64,000 nucleotides of DNA from Myxococcales bacterium (GTDB lineage Bacteria > Myxococcota > Polyangia > Nannocystales > Nannocystaceae). Made by a program: the position numbers and the translations under genes. The notes beneath the pieces are model-generated. The model saw only the letters and a list, made by a program, of their open reading frames with translations, had not been told where the DNA came from and made no database searches. How positions within the stretch are numbered: position 1 is the stretch's first letter; the number at the start of each line of letters is the position of its first letter. The stretch is from NCBI GenBank assembly GCA_016793465.1, contig JAEUJW010000014.1, positions 96,055 through 160,054 of the forward strand. The letters run 5' to 3'. Below, in pieces: positions 35,082 to 44,679 of this stretch.

Positions 35082-38000
35082 TCAGCGCACGAGCCGCGTG
35101 ATCTGCCGCCAGCGGGCCATGCTGGCCAGCGCCAGGTCCTCGAGCAGCGAGTACGTGGCCGGCAGGAACACCAGCGTGACGACCGTGCTCGTCAGCAGTC
35201 CGCCGGCGATCACCAGCGCGATCGCGTGGTAGTAGACCCCGGCGAGCGTCGGGTGGTGCACGAGCATCGGCACCAGCCCGAGGATCGTCGTGCCCGCGGT
35301 CATGAGGATCGGCCGGATGCGGTCGCGCCCGGCGATCGCCAGCGCCTCGTCGCGGGCCACCCCGGTCGCGCGCAGCTGGAGCGCCTTGTCGATCAGCATG
35401 ATCCCGTTGTTGACGACGATGCCGATCAGGATAAAAAGCCCGATCATCGCCGTCGTGTCGACGGTCGTGTCGGTCCACCACATCACCCACGGCGCGCCGA
35501 GGCAGCCGAGCAGGCACGTCAGCAGGATGGCGAACGGCTGCAGGAAGCTCTCGAACAGCGACGCCATGACCGCGTAGACCAGCAGCAGGCACAGCCCGAG
35601 GTTGATCAGCATGTCGGACTGCGACGCGCTCTTGCGGCTCCAGCGCGGCCAGTCGCCGCTGCTGTAGCCGCTCGGGAACACGAACGACTTCATAGCCTCC
35701 TTGACCGCCTCGCCGTTCTGCTTGGGGTCGGCGGCGAAGAACCGGATCTTGACCTTGACCATCGTCTCGCGGTCGACGCGCTGGACGAACTGCGGGCTGC
35801 GCGTGCGCTCGAACGTCGCCAGCGAGCCGACCGCGACCTCGCCGGGCCCGCTCGCGGTCGTCACCGGGATCTTGAGGTCGCGCAGGCCCTCGAGGCTCGG
35901 CCCGTCCTCGCCGTCGCGGTCGGGTCCGCCGTCGGCGCTGAGGCGCAGCTCGATCTCCCCGTCGTGCGCGCGCACCTGGCCGAGCGGCAGGCCCTGGAAC
36001 GCCGTCTGGATCATGCGGGCCACGTCGTCGGCGCGCAGCCCGTGGCGGCGCAGCGCGGCGGTGTCGAGGCGCACGTGCAGCTCGCGCGAGCCCTCGTCGT
36101 AGGGCCCGATCACCGCGTCGTAGCCGCCGGCCTGCGGGCGCTCGGCGTCGCCGCGCGGCAGCGTGCGGCGCAGGTGCTCGGCGACCTGCTCGCCGAGCTC
36201 CATCAGCGCGCCCATGTCCTCGCCGCGGACCGCGAGCTCGACCTCGCGGCGGTCGCCCGAGCCGCGCCACATGCGCTGGTTGTCCTCGCCGAGCAGGTAG
36301 CGCACGCCGGCCTGCTCGGGCAGCGCCGCCCCGACCCTGGCCTTGAACGCCTCCGAGTCGGCCTCCGACTCGGCGCGCCGCAGCGGGTGGGCGCTGCAGC
36401 GGCCGCCGAAGTCGCCGTACCTGCAGCTGACGTGGGCGATGCCCAGCGCGTCCTTCCGGGCCAGCAGGCTGTCCTCGATGACCTTGATGTGCGCCGCGAC
36501 CTGCTTGTAGCCGGGGCTGCCGACGAACTGCAGGCCGATCTCGAGCGCGTCCGGCTTCGGCTCGAGCTCGCCGAGGTTGAAGTTCAGCGCGCGCGCCGGG
36601 TACACCGCGCTGGCGGCCAGCCCGAGGCTGACGAGCAGCGCGGTCCGGCGCCAGCGCAGCGTCCGCTGGATCAGCCAGCGATAGCCCGCCCCGATCGCGT
36701 CGATCACCGGCGTCGGCCGCGCGTACGACACGCCCGGGCGCAGCACCGCCGGCATCATCAGCGGCACCAGCGTCTGGCTGACGCCGAGGCTGCACAGCAG
36801 CACGATCGTGAAGGTCAGCCCGAGCGGCGACAGCAGCGCCGCCATGGGGTCGGCCGGATCGCCGAACACCAGCGGCAGGAACACGATCACGCTCGACAGC
36901 GTCGACGCCACCGTCGCGAGGTTGACGTCGCGCCCGCCCTGACGAATCGCCTCGGTCGCCGGCATGCCCTGGCTGGCGCGCAGCTCGATCGCCTCGACGA
37001 TCACCACCGCGTTGTCGACCAGCATGCCGACCCCGAGCACCAGCCCGAGCAGCACGATGCAGTTGAGCTCGGCGCCGTTGAGCAGCAGCACCCCGCAGGT
37101 CGCCAGCAGCGTCAGCGGGATGCACAGCGCCGCCACCAGCGTGGTGCCGACGCGCCGGAGGAACAGGTACAGCACGATCACGCCGAGCAGCCCGCCGTAG
37201 ATCCCGGTGTTACGCAGGTCCGCCAGCGTCTTTAAAATTGTCTCGCCCTGGTCGGTGAACACGATGACCTGCAGGTCGCCGACGCGCGGGCTCTGCTGCA
37301 GGTCGGCGACCACCGCGTGCACCGCGGCCGCGACCTCGACCGGGCTGGCGCCGGCCTCGGCGAACACGTCGAGGTCGACCCCGAGCTGGCCGTCGAGGCT
37401 GCGGAAGTTGCGGTTCTCGCGCGGGTGGATGCCGACCTCGGCGACCTCGCCGAGCCGCGCCGCCTCGGGACCGAGCCCGGCCGCGGCCCCGCTCGCCTTG
37501 CCCGGCGTGGGCGACAGCCCCGTCAGCGGCCGCAGCCCCGCGCTCGCCAGCGACGGCGGGCCAGCGACCGCCGGCCCCGGACCGCCGCCCACCACCCCGG
37601 CGCTCGGAGGTCCGCGGGCCGACGTCGCCGCCGAGCTCGCCTGTCCCGAAGCACCTGTCCCCGGGGCCAGGGGCGCCGCGCCGCGCCGCGGCACCGGCAG
37701 GGCCGCGAACACCTCGGGGTCGGCGGGCACCGCCGGGCTGCGCACGCCCGGGTTGATCGCCTCCTGGCGCAGCACGCCGAGCGAGCGGCCCTGCCGCGCC
37801 GAGCGCAGCACCTGGCTGATCGACGTCAGCTCGGCCCCCGCGCGCTGGACCGCCTCGAGGTCGAGCGCCACCTCGAGCTCGCGCGGCGTGGCCCCCTCGA
37901 TCTCGATGCGCGAGACCCCGGGGATGCGCTCGATCGGGCGGATGATGAGGCGCTGCAGCAGCTCGTAGTCGCGGGTCAGCCCCGACGCGCTGGCGATGCG

Positions 38001-38432
38001 CAGCTCGAGCACGGCGTCGTCGGAGCGGCCCCACGAGTCCATCGAGACGCGGCTGATGGTGTCCGGCAGCGTCGGCTTGATGCGGTCCATGCGCTCGCGG
38101 ATCTCGGCCTTGCGCGCGTCGATGTCGGTGCCCGGCGCGAACTCGAGGTTGAAGCGCACGCCCCAGCCGCCGCTGCCGACCTGGATCTTCTGCAGCCCGC
38201 GCAGCCCGGCCATCTGCTGCTCGACCGGCCGGATCACCTCGCGCTCGACCAGCTCGGGGCTGGTGCGCGCGAGGTCGATGCGCACGGTCACGCGGGCGCT
38301 GCCGGTGTCGGGCAGGAAGGCCAGCGGCAGCGCGTCGACGGCGATCGCGCCGAGCACGAAGATCGCCAGCAGGATCATGCCGATCATCACCGGCCGGTCG
38401 AGCGCCAGGTCCGACAGCCCGCGCCGCTGCAC
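35082..38432 (-). CDS. RND efflux permease, second subunit
   Basis: A 1116-residue inner-membrane RND transporter. It has an N-terminal helix (MIGMILLAIFVLGAIAVDALP), two large periplasmic loops, and the permease motifs GMLVDNAVVIVEAIEL and, in the second half, GIVVNNGIMLIDKAL. An insertion of about 110 residues, rich in Pro/Gly/Ala (around 225-330), lies in the first periplasmic loop. It should move substrate from the periplasm or outer leaflet through an adaptor and an outer-membrane channel using proton flux. GTG 38432 follows a GGGGGAGG Shine-Dalgarno and lies 2 bases after the first permease. The pair with one adaptor resembles MdtABC. Substrate unknown. Confidence 0.88.
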   Translation of the reverse strand: MQRRGLSDLALDRPVMIGMILLAIFVLGAIAVDALPLAFLPDTGSARVTVRIDLARTSPELVEREVIRPVEQQMAGLRGLQKIQVGSGGWGVRFNLEFAPGTDIDARKAEIRERMDRIKPTLPDTISRVSMDSWGRSDDAVLELRIASASGLTRDYELLQRLIIRPIERIPGVSRIEIEGATPRELEVALDLEAVQRAGAELTSISQVLRSARQGRSLGVLRQEAINPGVRSPAVPADPEVFAALPVPRRGAAPLAPGTGASGQASSAATSARGPPSAGVVGGGPGPAVAGPPSLASAGLRPLTGLSPTPGKASGAAAGLGPEAARLGEVAEVGIHPRENRNFRSLDGQLGVDLDVFAEAGASPVEVAAAVHAVVADLQQSPRVGDLQVIVFTDQGETILKTLADLRNTGIYGGLLGVIVLYLFLRRVGTTLVAALCIPLTLLATCGVLLLNGAELNCIVLLGLVLGVGMLVDNAVVIVEAIELRASQGMPATEAIRQGGRDVNLATVASTLSSVIVFLPLVFGDPADPMAALLSPLGLTFTIVLLCSLGVSQTLVPLMMPAVLRPGVSYARPTPVIDAIGAGYRWLIQRTLRWRRTALLVSLGLAASAVYPARALNFNLGELEPKPDALEIGLQFVGSPGYKQVAAHIKVIEDSLLARKDALGIAHVSCRYGDFGGRCSAHPLRRAESEADSEAFKARVGAALPEQAGVRYLLGEDNQRMWRGSGDRREVELAVRGEDMGALMELGEQVAEHLRRTLPRGDAERPQAGGYDAVIGPYDEGSRELHVRLDTAALRRHGLRADDVARMIQTAFQGLPLGQVRAHDGEIELRLSADGGPDRDGEDGPSLEGLRDLKIPVTTASGPGEVAVGSLATFERTRSPQFVQRVDRETMVKVKIRFFAADPKQNGEAVKEAMKSFVFPSGYSSGDWPRWSRKSASQSDMLINLGLCLLLVYAVMASLFESFLQPFAILLTCLLGCLGAPWVMWWTDTTVDTTAMIGLFILIGIVVNNGIMLIDKALQLRATGVARDEALAIAGRDRIRPILMTAGTTILGLVPMLVHHPTLAGVYYHAIALVIAGGLLTSTVVTLVFLPATYSLLEDLALASMARWRQITRLVR

Positions 38433-38434
38433 CG

Positions 38435-41400
38435 CTAGCCCTCCCCCGCGATGTCGGCCCAGGCCGCGCGCCGGCGGCCCGGGAGCAGGCTGTACGCGCA
38501 CGGGATCACGACCAGCGTCAGCAGCGTCGCCGCCACCAGCCCGCCGATCACCGTGATCGCCAGCGGCTGGCGCAGGCCCGCGCCCTCGCCGAGCCCGATC
38601 GCCATCGGCAGCAGGCCGAGCACGGTGGTCGCGGTCGTCATCACGATCGGCCGCAGGCGCAGGCCCCCGGCCGCGATCAGGGCCTCGTCGACCGACTCGC
38701 CGCGCCCGCGGCGGAAGTTCACCGCGTTGATCAGCACGATCGCGTTGTTGACGACGATCCCGCCGAGGATGATCGCCCCGATCCCGACCATCGCCGAGAT
38801 CGGCGTGTCGGTCAGCACGCAGGCCGCGCTCACGCCGACGAGCGCCAGCGGCACGGTGAACATGATGAGCAGCGGGTGGTGCAGGCTCTCGAAGCTCGAG
38901 GCCATGACCACGTAGATCAGGAACACCGCGATCAGCGCGGCGAACAGCAGGCTGTCGAGCGAGGACGACATCTCGCGCGCCTGCCCGGCCACGATCGCCT
39001 CGACGCGCCCGTCGTCGCTGGCGTGGCGGTCCAGCACCGCCTGGACCTCGGTCGCCACGGTCCCGAGGTCGGCGCCGGCCAGGCGCGCCCGGATGCGCAG
39101 CCCGCGGCGGCCCTCGAGGTGGCGGATCTCGGCCGGTCCGACCGCCGGCGTCAGCGCGGCCACCGACGCCAGCAGCACCGGCACACCCGACATCACCGCG
39201 ACCTGCACGCGCGCGACGTCCTCGACGCGCGTGCGGTCGACGGGCGGCAGCTGCACGCGCACGTCGAGCTGGCGGTCGGCCGCGTGCATCTTGGTCGCGA
39301 CCTCGCCCTGGATGGCCCGCTGGACCGCCAGCGCCGCCTGGTCGACGCCGAGCGCCAGCCGGCTCAGGCGCTCGCGGTCGAAGTCGACGCGCACCTCGGG
39401 TCGCCCCGCCAGGTCGTCGGGCACCACGTCGGCCAGCCCCGGCACGGGCCCGTCCGGCCCCGCCACGGTGATGGCCCGCAGGTCCGGCAGCAGCCGCCGC
39501 GCGTGGGCGATCGCCCGCGCCGGCTCGTCGGAGAACACCTGCACCTCGATCGGCGCGTCGAACGAGAACAGCGCCGGGCGACCGAGCCGCGCCGTCGCCT
39601 CGGGCTCGCGCACCGCCGCCTCCATGGCCGCGAACAGCTCGGCCTCCACGCCCGCGGCCGTCGCCTCGTCCATGCCCGGCGCCAGGCGCACGTTGACCTG
39701 CGCGAGGTGGGTGCCCTGCACCGTCCCGGTCGCGCTGTCGCCGGCCGTCATGCTGCCGACCCGCGCGAACACCTGCTCGACCCGCGCGTCGCCCCGGACC
39801 GCGTCGGCCGCCGACTCCGCCAGCGCCGCCGTGCGCAGCAGCGCGCTGCCCTGCGGCAGCGCCAGCTGCACGTAGAACTCGCCCTGCTGCATCTCCGGGA
39901 TCAGCGTGCGCCCCAACCTCTGGACCGCCTGCACGCTCAGCGCGCACAGCCCGGCCGCGACCAGCAGCACGACCACGCGCGCGCGCAGGGCCAGCCGCAG
40001 CAGCCGCGGGTACATGCGCTCGACCCACGCGTACATCCACGCGAACGGCGCCGCCAGCAGCGCCAGCAGCTTGCCGAGCCCCCGCACGATCAGCTTGATC
40101 GGCAGCACCAGCAGCGCCGGGACTGCGACCAGCCACGCGAGCAGCGAGCGCGGCGCCTCCTCGTGCGCCCGCGCCTCGCCGAGCGCCTGCAGCACCGGCA
40201 CCAGCGTCAGGCTGACCAGCATCGACGACAGGATCGAGAAGCTGACCGCGTAGCTGAGGTCGCGCACCAGGTGCCCGGCCACGCCCTCGACGAACGCCAT
40301 CGGCAGGAACACCGCCACCGTGGTCAGCGTCGAGGCGACCACGCTGGCGGCCACCTCGACGGTCCCGCGGATCGCGCCGGCCGCGAGCGACAGCCCCGGC
40401 TGCTGCTCGCGCACCCGCGCGATCGACTCGAGCACGACGATGCTGTTGTCGACCAGCATGCCGACCCCGAGCGCCAGCCCGCCGAGGCTCATGAGGTTGA
40501 GCGAGACCCCGAGCACCTGCAGCGGCACGAACGTGGCCAGCAGCGAGATCGGGATCGACACCGCGATGACCGCCGTGGCCCGCAGGTCGCGCAGGAAGAA
40601 CAGCAGCACCAGGACCGCCAGGACCCCGCCGAGCAGCGTGTTGCTCTGGACCTCGGCGATCGCCGACTCGATGAAGCTGGCCTGGTTCGACAGCACCACC
40701 ACCCGCTCGCCCGGCGCCAGCTGCAGCCCCGGCAGCGCGCCGATCACCCCGTTCGCGACGGCGACAGTGTTGGCGTCGCCCTCGCGGTAGACCGCCAGCT
40801 CGACCGCGTCGCGGTCGCCGACCAGGGCCAGCTCGGTGCGCTCGATCGGCACCCGCCGCACCGTGCCGAGCTCGCGCACCCGCAGCTCGGCCCCCGCCTG
40901 CGAGCGCACGATCACCTCGGCCAGGGCCGCCGGCGTGCGCGCCTCGTGGACCGTGCGCACGAGGTAGCGGCTGCGTTGATCGGTCAGCGCCCCGCCCGGG
41001 CGGTTGATGTTGTCGCGGCGGATCGCCTGCGCAACCTCGTCGGCGGTGACCCGCAGGGCCGCGAGGCGGGCCGGGTCGAGCTCGACGCGCACCTCCTCGA
41101 GGTCGCCGCCGTGCAGCTGCACCGCCGCGACCCCCGGCAACTTCTCCAGCGCCCGCTGGACCTGCTTCTCCGCGTGCTCGTACAGCTCCGCGCCGCGCGC
41201 GGTGCCCCCGCCGGTCAGGGCCAGGCGCAGGATCGGCTCCTGCGCCGGGTCGTAGCGCAGGACCACCGGGCGCTGCGAGCCGATCGGCAGGACCACGCGG
41301 TCGAGCTTCTCGCGCACGTCGTCGAGGCTGCGGTCGATGTTGGTGCCCCAGCCGAAGTCGAGCACGACCTCGCTGAGCCCCTCGCGCGACACGCTCTCGA

Positions 41401-41647
41401 CCTGCACCACCCCCGGCACCGCCCCGACCAGCTCCTCGACCGGCCGCGTGATCAGCTCCTCGACCTCGCTCGGCGCGGCGTCGGGGTAGTCGGTCCGGAT
41501 CGTCACGCTCGGGTAGCTGAGGTCCGGCAGCAGCGCGACCGGCAGCCGCGTCAGCGCGACCAGCCCGAACAGCACGACCGCCACCATGAACATCGTGGTC
41601 GTGACCGGGCGGCGCACCGCCCCGTGCACGAGGCCCCGCTCGCTCAC
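38435..41647 (-). CDS. RND efflux permease, first subunit
   Basis: A 1070-residue RND permease. The N-terminal membrane helix TTMFMVAVVLFGLVALTRLP leads to the porter loops. GMLVDNSIVVLESIAR (helix 4 proton-relay region, Asp then Asn) and GGIVVNNAIVLINAVNFRRG are the two repeat-internal permease motifs, as in HAE-type Gram-negative and SwrC-like pumps. It starts at GTG 41647, overlapping the adaptor stop by 4 bases (GTGA), so it is translated from the same message. No TolC-like outer-membrane partner gene lies in the window. Confidence 0.9.
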   Translation of the reverse strand: MSERGLVHGAVRRPVTTTMFMVAVVLFGLVALTRLPVALLPDLSYPSVTIRTDYPDAAPSEVEELITRPVEELVGAVPGVVQVESVSREGLSEVVLDFGWGTNIDRSLDDVREKLDRVVLPIGSQRPVVLRYDPAQEPILRLALTGGGTARGAELYEHAEKQVQRALEKLPGVAAVQLHGGDLEEVRVELDPARLAALRVTADEVAQAIRRDNINRPGGALTDQRSRYLVRTVHEARTPAALAEVIVRSQAGAELRVRELGTVRRVPIERTELALVGDRDAVELAVYREGDANTVAVANGVIGALPGLQLAPGERVVVLSNQASFIESAIAEVQSNTLLGGVLAVLVLLFFLRDLRATAVIAVSIPISLLATFVPLQVLGVSLNLMSLGGLALGVGMLVDNSIVVLESIARVREQQPGLSLAAGAIRGTVEVAASVVASTLTTVAVFLPMAFVEGVAGHLVRDLSYAVSFSILSSMLVSLTLVPVLQALGEARAHEEAPRSLLAWLVAVPALLVLPIKLIVRGLGKLLALLAAPFAWMYAWVERMYPRLLRLALRARVVVLLVAAGLCALSVQAVQRLGRTLIPEMQQGEFYVQLALPQGSALLRTAALAESAADAVRGDARVEQVFARVGSMTAGDSATGTVQGTHLAQVNVRLAPGMDEATAAGVEAELFAAMEAAVREPEATARLGRPALFSFDAPIEVQVFSDEPARAIAHARRLLPDLRAITVAGPDGPVPGLADVVPDDLAGRPEVRVDFDRERLSRLALGVDQAALAVQRAIQGEVATKMHAADRQLDVRVQLPPVDRTRVEDVARVQVAVMSGVPVLLASVAALTPAVGPAEIRHLEGRRGLRIRARLAGADLGTVATEVQAVLDRHASDDGRVEAIVAGQAREMSSSLDSLLFAALIAVFLIYVVMASSFESLHHPLLIMFTVPLALVGVSAACVLTDTPISAMVGIGAIILGGIVVNNAIVLINAVNFRRGRGESVDEALIAAGGLRLRPIVMTTATTVLGLLPMAIGLGEGAGLRQPLAITVIGGLVAATLLTLVVIPCAYSLLPGRRRAAWADIAGEG

Positions 41648-42840
41648 GCGCCCCCGCGGCCCTTGCTGTCCCCGGGGACGGGCTTGCTGTCCGCAGGGCC
41701 AGGCCAGGCCTTGCTGTCCCCGGAGACAGGCTCGCTGTCCTGCGGGCCCGCCCCGCGCTCGCCGTCGGCGGTCGCCGCGGCCGCGCCCGCGAGCACCTTG
41801 ACCGGCATGCCCTCGGTGATGCCGGCGCCGGCGTCGGCGACGATCGCCGCGCCCGGCTCGACGCCGCCGATCAGCTCCATGCGCTCCTCCCCGATCAGCC
41901 CCGGCTCGACCGCCTTGCGGCGCGCCCGCCCGTCCTCGACCACGTACACGTGCGGCACGCCCTCGAGCTCGAACACCGCCGAGCGCGGCACGCTCGGCGC
42001 GGCCTCGCGGCGATCGACGAGCAGCTCGGCCCGCACGAACGCCCCCGGGACCGCGGCCGGCGGGTAGTCCTTGGCCCGCACCGTGAACTTGACCGTGCCG
42101 GTCAGCGGATCGACGACCGGCGCCCGCCGCTCGACCACGCCGGCGAAGCGGGTCCCGTCCTGCAGCTCGAGCGTGGCCGGCGCGCCCGCCTGCACGGTCG
42201 CCGCCTCGCGCTCCGGCACGAACAGGTCGACGTCCAGCACGCTGAGGTCGGCGATCGAGTAGAGCGGCGTGGCCGTGGTCGCGAGGTTGCCGACGTCGAT
42301 CGAGCGCCGGGTGATCGTGCCCGCGAACGGCGCCGACACGGTGGTCAGGTTGGCCTGGTGGCGCGACACCGACGCGCTCGCCACCGCGTTCTCGACCGCG
42401 TAGCGCTGCTTGTCGAGCTCCTCGCGCGACAGCATGCCCTCGAGCTGCTCGATGCGCCGCAGCTCCGAGGCGGCGTTGCGCGCCGTGATCGCGTCGCGCG
42501 CGGCCTGCAGCTTGAAGCTGCGCCCGTCGAGGCGGACCAGCAGCGCCCCGGCCGCGACCTTGTCGCCCTCCTCGGCCTTCAGCTCGAGCACCACGCCGGG
42601 CTGCAGCGCCACCAGCTCGGCCGTCCGCAGCGCCCGCAGCGTGCCCGCCGTGCGGTAGTGACGATCGATCGCCGCCGGCGCGAGCTCGACCACCGCGACG
42701 GCCAGCGGCGCGGGTGCCTTCTTGTCGTCCCCGCCCTTCCACGCCGGGTTCGCCCCCGCCTCGCCGCCGCAGCCCGGCGCGCACAGCAGCCCCAGCGCCA
42801 TCAAGACCCGTCGTCCCGCTCGCAGCGTCCGCGCCCGCAT
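41644..42840 (-). CDS. RND efflux periplasmic adaptor (membrane fusion protein) lipoprotein
   Basis: A 398-residue adaptor with a lipoprotein signal (LMALGLLCAPGC), the split lipoyl domain (VLELKAEEGDKVAAGALLVRLD and LTTVSAPFAGTITRRSIDVG), a short helical hairpin between them, a beta-barrel domain (VDLFVPEREAATVQAGAPA) and a membrane-proximal domain. The last 45 residues are a low-complexity tail with repeated DSxPVxGDSK. It bridges the permeases to an outer-membrane channel. First gene of the operon; ATG 42840 has AAGGA about 9 bases upstream. Confidence 0.88.
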   Translation of the reverse strand: MRARTLRAGRRVLMALGLLCAPGCGGEAGANPAWKGGDDKKAPAPLAVAVVELAPAAIDRHYRTAGTLRALRTAELVALQPGVVLELKAEEGDKVAAGALLVRLDGRSFKLQAARDAITARNAASELRRIEQLEGMLSREELDKQRYAVENAVASASVSRHQANLTTVSAPFAGTITRRSIDVGNLATTATPLYSIADLSVLDVDLFVPEREAATVQAGAPATLELQDGTRFAGVVERRAPVVDPLTGTVKFTVRAKDYPPAAVPGAFVRAELLVDRREAAPSVPRSAVFELEGVPHVYVVEDGRARRKAVEPGLIGEERMELIGGVEPGAAIVADAGAGITEGMPVKVLAGAAAATADGERGAGPQDSEPVSGDSKAWPGPADSKPVPGDSKGRGGA

Positions 42841-42972
42841 CGCGGCCCATCCTTACCACGCACCCGCCCCGCACACAGGTCGGCCCCGGCCAGCGGCCGG
42901 CCTGTGCAGCGAAGCGGCGCCGCTGTCGCTGAGTAAGCTCACATCTCCTGGGCCCGTCGTGCACTCCGGCGG

Positions 42973-42996
42973 CCGCCGTGCCGCGGCGGTTTTTTT
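42973..42996 (+). terminator. Rho-independent terminator on the plus strand
   Basis: CCGCCG (42973-42978) pairs with CGGCGG (42984-42989) across a 5-base loop, followed by seven T. No plus-strand gene lies directly upstream, so it may stop antisense read-through from the RND region and insulate the next gene, whose -10 box lies further down at 43017. Confidence 0.7.
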
Positions 42997-43016
42997 GCGG
43001 TCTCGCGGGCGGGCGT

Positions 43017-43022
43017 TACCGT
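43017..43022 (+). promoter_or_regulatory. Putative -10 box (TACCGT) of the DUF4203-like gene
   Basis: TACCGT ends 6 bases before the ATG at 43029 and no Shine-Dalgarno is present, fitting a leaderless start. Confidence 0.4.
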
Positions 43023-43028
43023 CGCCGC

Positions 43029-43640
43029 ATGGTGCTCCCCGGCAACTCCTTCAGCGTCGCGCTCGGCGACCTCCTGGGCGCCGTCCCGGCGGTGACCCTG
43101 ATCGTCGGCCTCGTGCACCTGGTCGCGGGCCACCGCGTGTGGGTCGCCCTGCTCGGCCTCTACGGCTTCGCGTTCGGCAGCACCGTCGGCGCGGCGCTCG
43201 CCGAGCGGTGGTTCCCCGGCCACTGGCTGCCGCGGACCATGATGCTCGCGGGCGCCGGGCTGTGCTCGTTCGGCGCCGTGCTCGCCTTCCACCGCGTCGG
43301 CGTGTTCGCGCTCGGCGCCCTCGCGGCCGCCGTGGTCGGCGAGCTGATCGCCAACGGCCTCGGCACCAGCGTCAGCGATCCGGTGCTCATCCTCGCCGCG
43401 CTGATCGGCGGCAGCATGGCCGTCGCGCTCGAGCGCAGCGCGATCATCCTCGCCACCGCGCTCACCGGCGCCGCCCTGATCGTGCGCAGCGTCGCCGCCC
43501 TGACCCACGGCCCCGCCGCCTGGTCGCTCGGCGAGCTCGACCTGTGGGCCTGGCCGCTCACCGGCCCCGACCAGACCACCCAGCTGGTCGCCTGGGCCGT
43601 ACTCGCCGTCCTCGGCGTCACCATCCAGCGCCGCGCCTGA
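43029..43640 (+). CDS. DUF4203/TMEM198-like multi-pass membrane protein
   Basis: A 203-residue, strongly hydrophobic protein with about six to seven membrane segments (VPAVTLIVGLVHLVAG, VALLGLYGFAFGSTVGAAL, FALGALAAAVVGELIANGL, LVAWAVLAVLGVTIQ). The pattern of short Gly-rich helices and GxxGA motifs fits DUF4203-type proteins. No charged residues suggesting ion transport or catalysis are seen inside helices. The true start is ATG 43029, preceded by TACCGT; the open frame upstream runs through the terminator. Function unknown. Confidence 0.7.
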   Translation: MVLPGNSFSVALGDLLGAVPAVTLIVGLVHLVAGHRVWVALLGLYGFAFGSTVGAALAERWFPGHWLPRTMMLAGAGLCSFGAVLAFHRVGVFALGALAAAVVGELIANGLGTSVSDPVLILAALIGGSMAVALERSAIILATALTGAALIVRSVAALTHGPAAWSLGELDLWAWPLTGPDQTTQLVAWAVLAVLGVTIQRRA

Positions 43641-43738
43641 AGAGCTTCGAAATCGATCTGACCGGTTCGTACGGTCCGCGGCGCCGCGCCTGAAGAGCTT
43701 CGAGGTTGAGTTGGAGAGTTCGGACGGACCGCGGCTCC
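43628..43738. repeat. Imperfect tandem duplication, period 53 bp, spanning a stop codon
   Basis: GCGCCGCGCCTGAAGAGCTT occurs at 43628 and again at 43681, and both copies end in ACGGTCCGCGG/ACGGACCGCGG. The first copy holds the last codons and stop of the DUF4203-like gene. Confidence 0.75.
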
Positions 43739-43739
43739 G

Positions 43740-44624
43740 TCAGGTGAACGAGTAGGCCGGCCAGGCCACCGGCACGTCGTCGTCGACGAGCGCGCCGCGG
43801 ATCTGCAGGCGGTCGTCCGCGGGCGCGTAGGCCACCGGCACGCACTGCGTGGCCAGCCCGAGCCGCTGCGGATCGCAGCCGAACACCACCGCCTCGCCCG
43901 CCAGCGCCATGCCGGCGAGCAGCGCCTCGCCGTCGCAGGGTCCCGCCGCGAACACGTCGTCGACGATCACCCGCCCGCGCTCGACCCGCGCGTAGTAGAC
44001 CGCGCCGAGGCGCTCGTCGATCCACAGCGGCGCGTGGGTGCCGTCGCGGTTGATCGCGTCGAACGTGTTGATCGCCCCGCGGTCGATCACGGAGAACCTG
44101 TCCGCCAGCGCGGCCCGCGTGCGCATCGCCGCGAGCCACAGCGCCGCGTCGTCCGCCCGCGAGACGTCCAGCGGCCGCGCACCGCCGCCGCCGCCCACCC
44201 CGTGGGCCACGAACACGTGCAGCCCGCGCGGACGAAACCCGAACCGGGCGTACAGCGCCTCCTTCTCGGAGGCCAGCACCACCGCGGGGTAGCGCTCGTC
44301 GGCCGCGGCCAGCGCCGCCGTGAGCACGCGCCGCCCGAGCCCGTGACCCCGACGATCGGCGGCCACGCACACCGCGTGGAGCGCCCCCGCCGTCACCGGC
44401 CGGCCCGCGACCACCAGATCGACCGGCAGCAGCCCCGCGTGGGCGACCACCCGCCCGTCCTCGACGACCGCGAACGGCGTCGAGACCCGCGACCACGCGA
44501 ACCCGAGGCGCCCCGCGAGCGCCTCCTTGGCCCGCAGGAAGCCCCAGACCGTGTCGAACAGGGCGAACAGCGACTCGCGCAGCGCCGGATCCTCGTACAC
44601 GCGCGACACCACCGCGGTCGACAT
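43740..44624 (-). CDS. GNAT-family N-acetyltransferase
   Basis: A 294-residue protein. The N-terminal GNAT domain has the acetyl-CoA pyrophosphate-binding motif A (HAVCVAADRRGHGLGRRVL, R-x-x-G-x-G) and FGFRPRG at its end, preceded by LASEKEALYARFGF. The second half resembles the Eis-like or sterol-carrier-type second domain (AGMALAGEAVVFGCDPQRLG). Substrate unknown. ATG 44624 is chosen because TATGCT lies 7 bases upstream; ATG 44636 overlaps that box. Divergent from the SDR gene. Confidence 0.8.
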   Translation of the reverse strand: MSTAVVSRVYEDPALRESLFALFDTVWGFLRAKEALAGRLGFAWSRVSTPFAVVEDGRVVAHAGLLPVDLVVAGRPVTAGALHAVCVAADRRGHGLGRRVLTAALAAADERYPAVVLASEKEALYARFGFRPRGLHVFVAHGVGGGGGARPLDVSRADDAALWLAAMRTRAALADRFSVIDRGAINTFDAINRDGTHAPLWIDERLGAVYYARVERGRVIVDDVFAAGPCDGEALLAGMALAGEAVVFGCDPQRLGLATQCVPVAYAPADDRLQIRGALVDDDVPVAWPAYSFT

Positions 44625-44679
44625 GCCGGCGAGCATACCCGATGCGTCCGCGCGCGCGCTGGTCTACGCTGCGCGGGCC

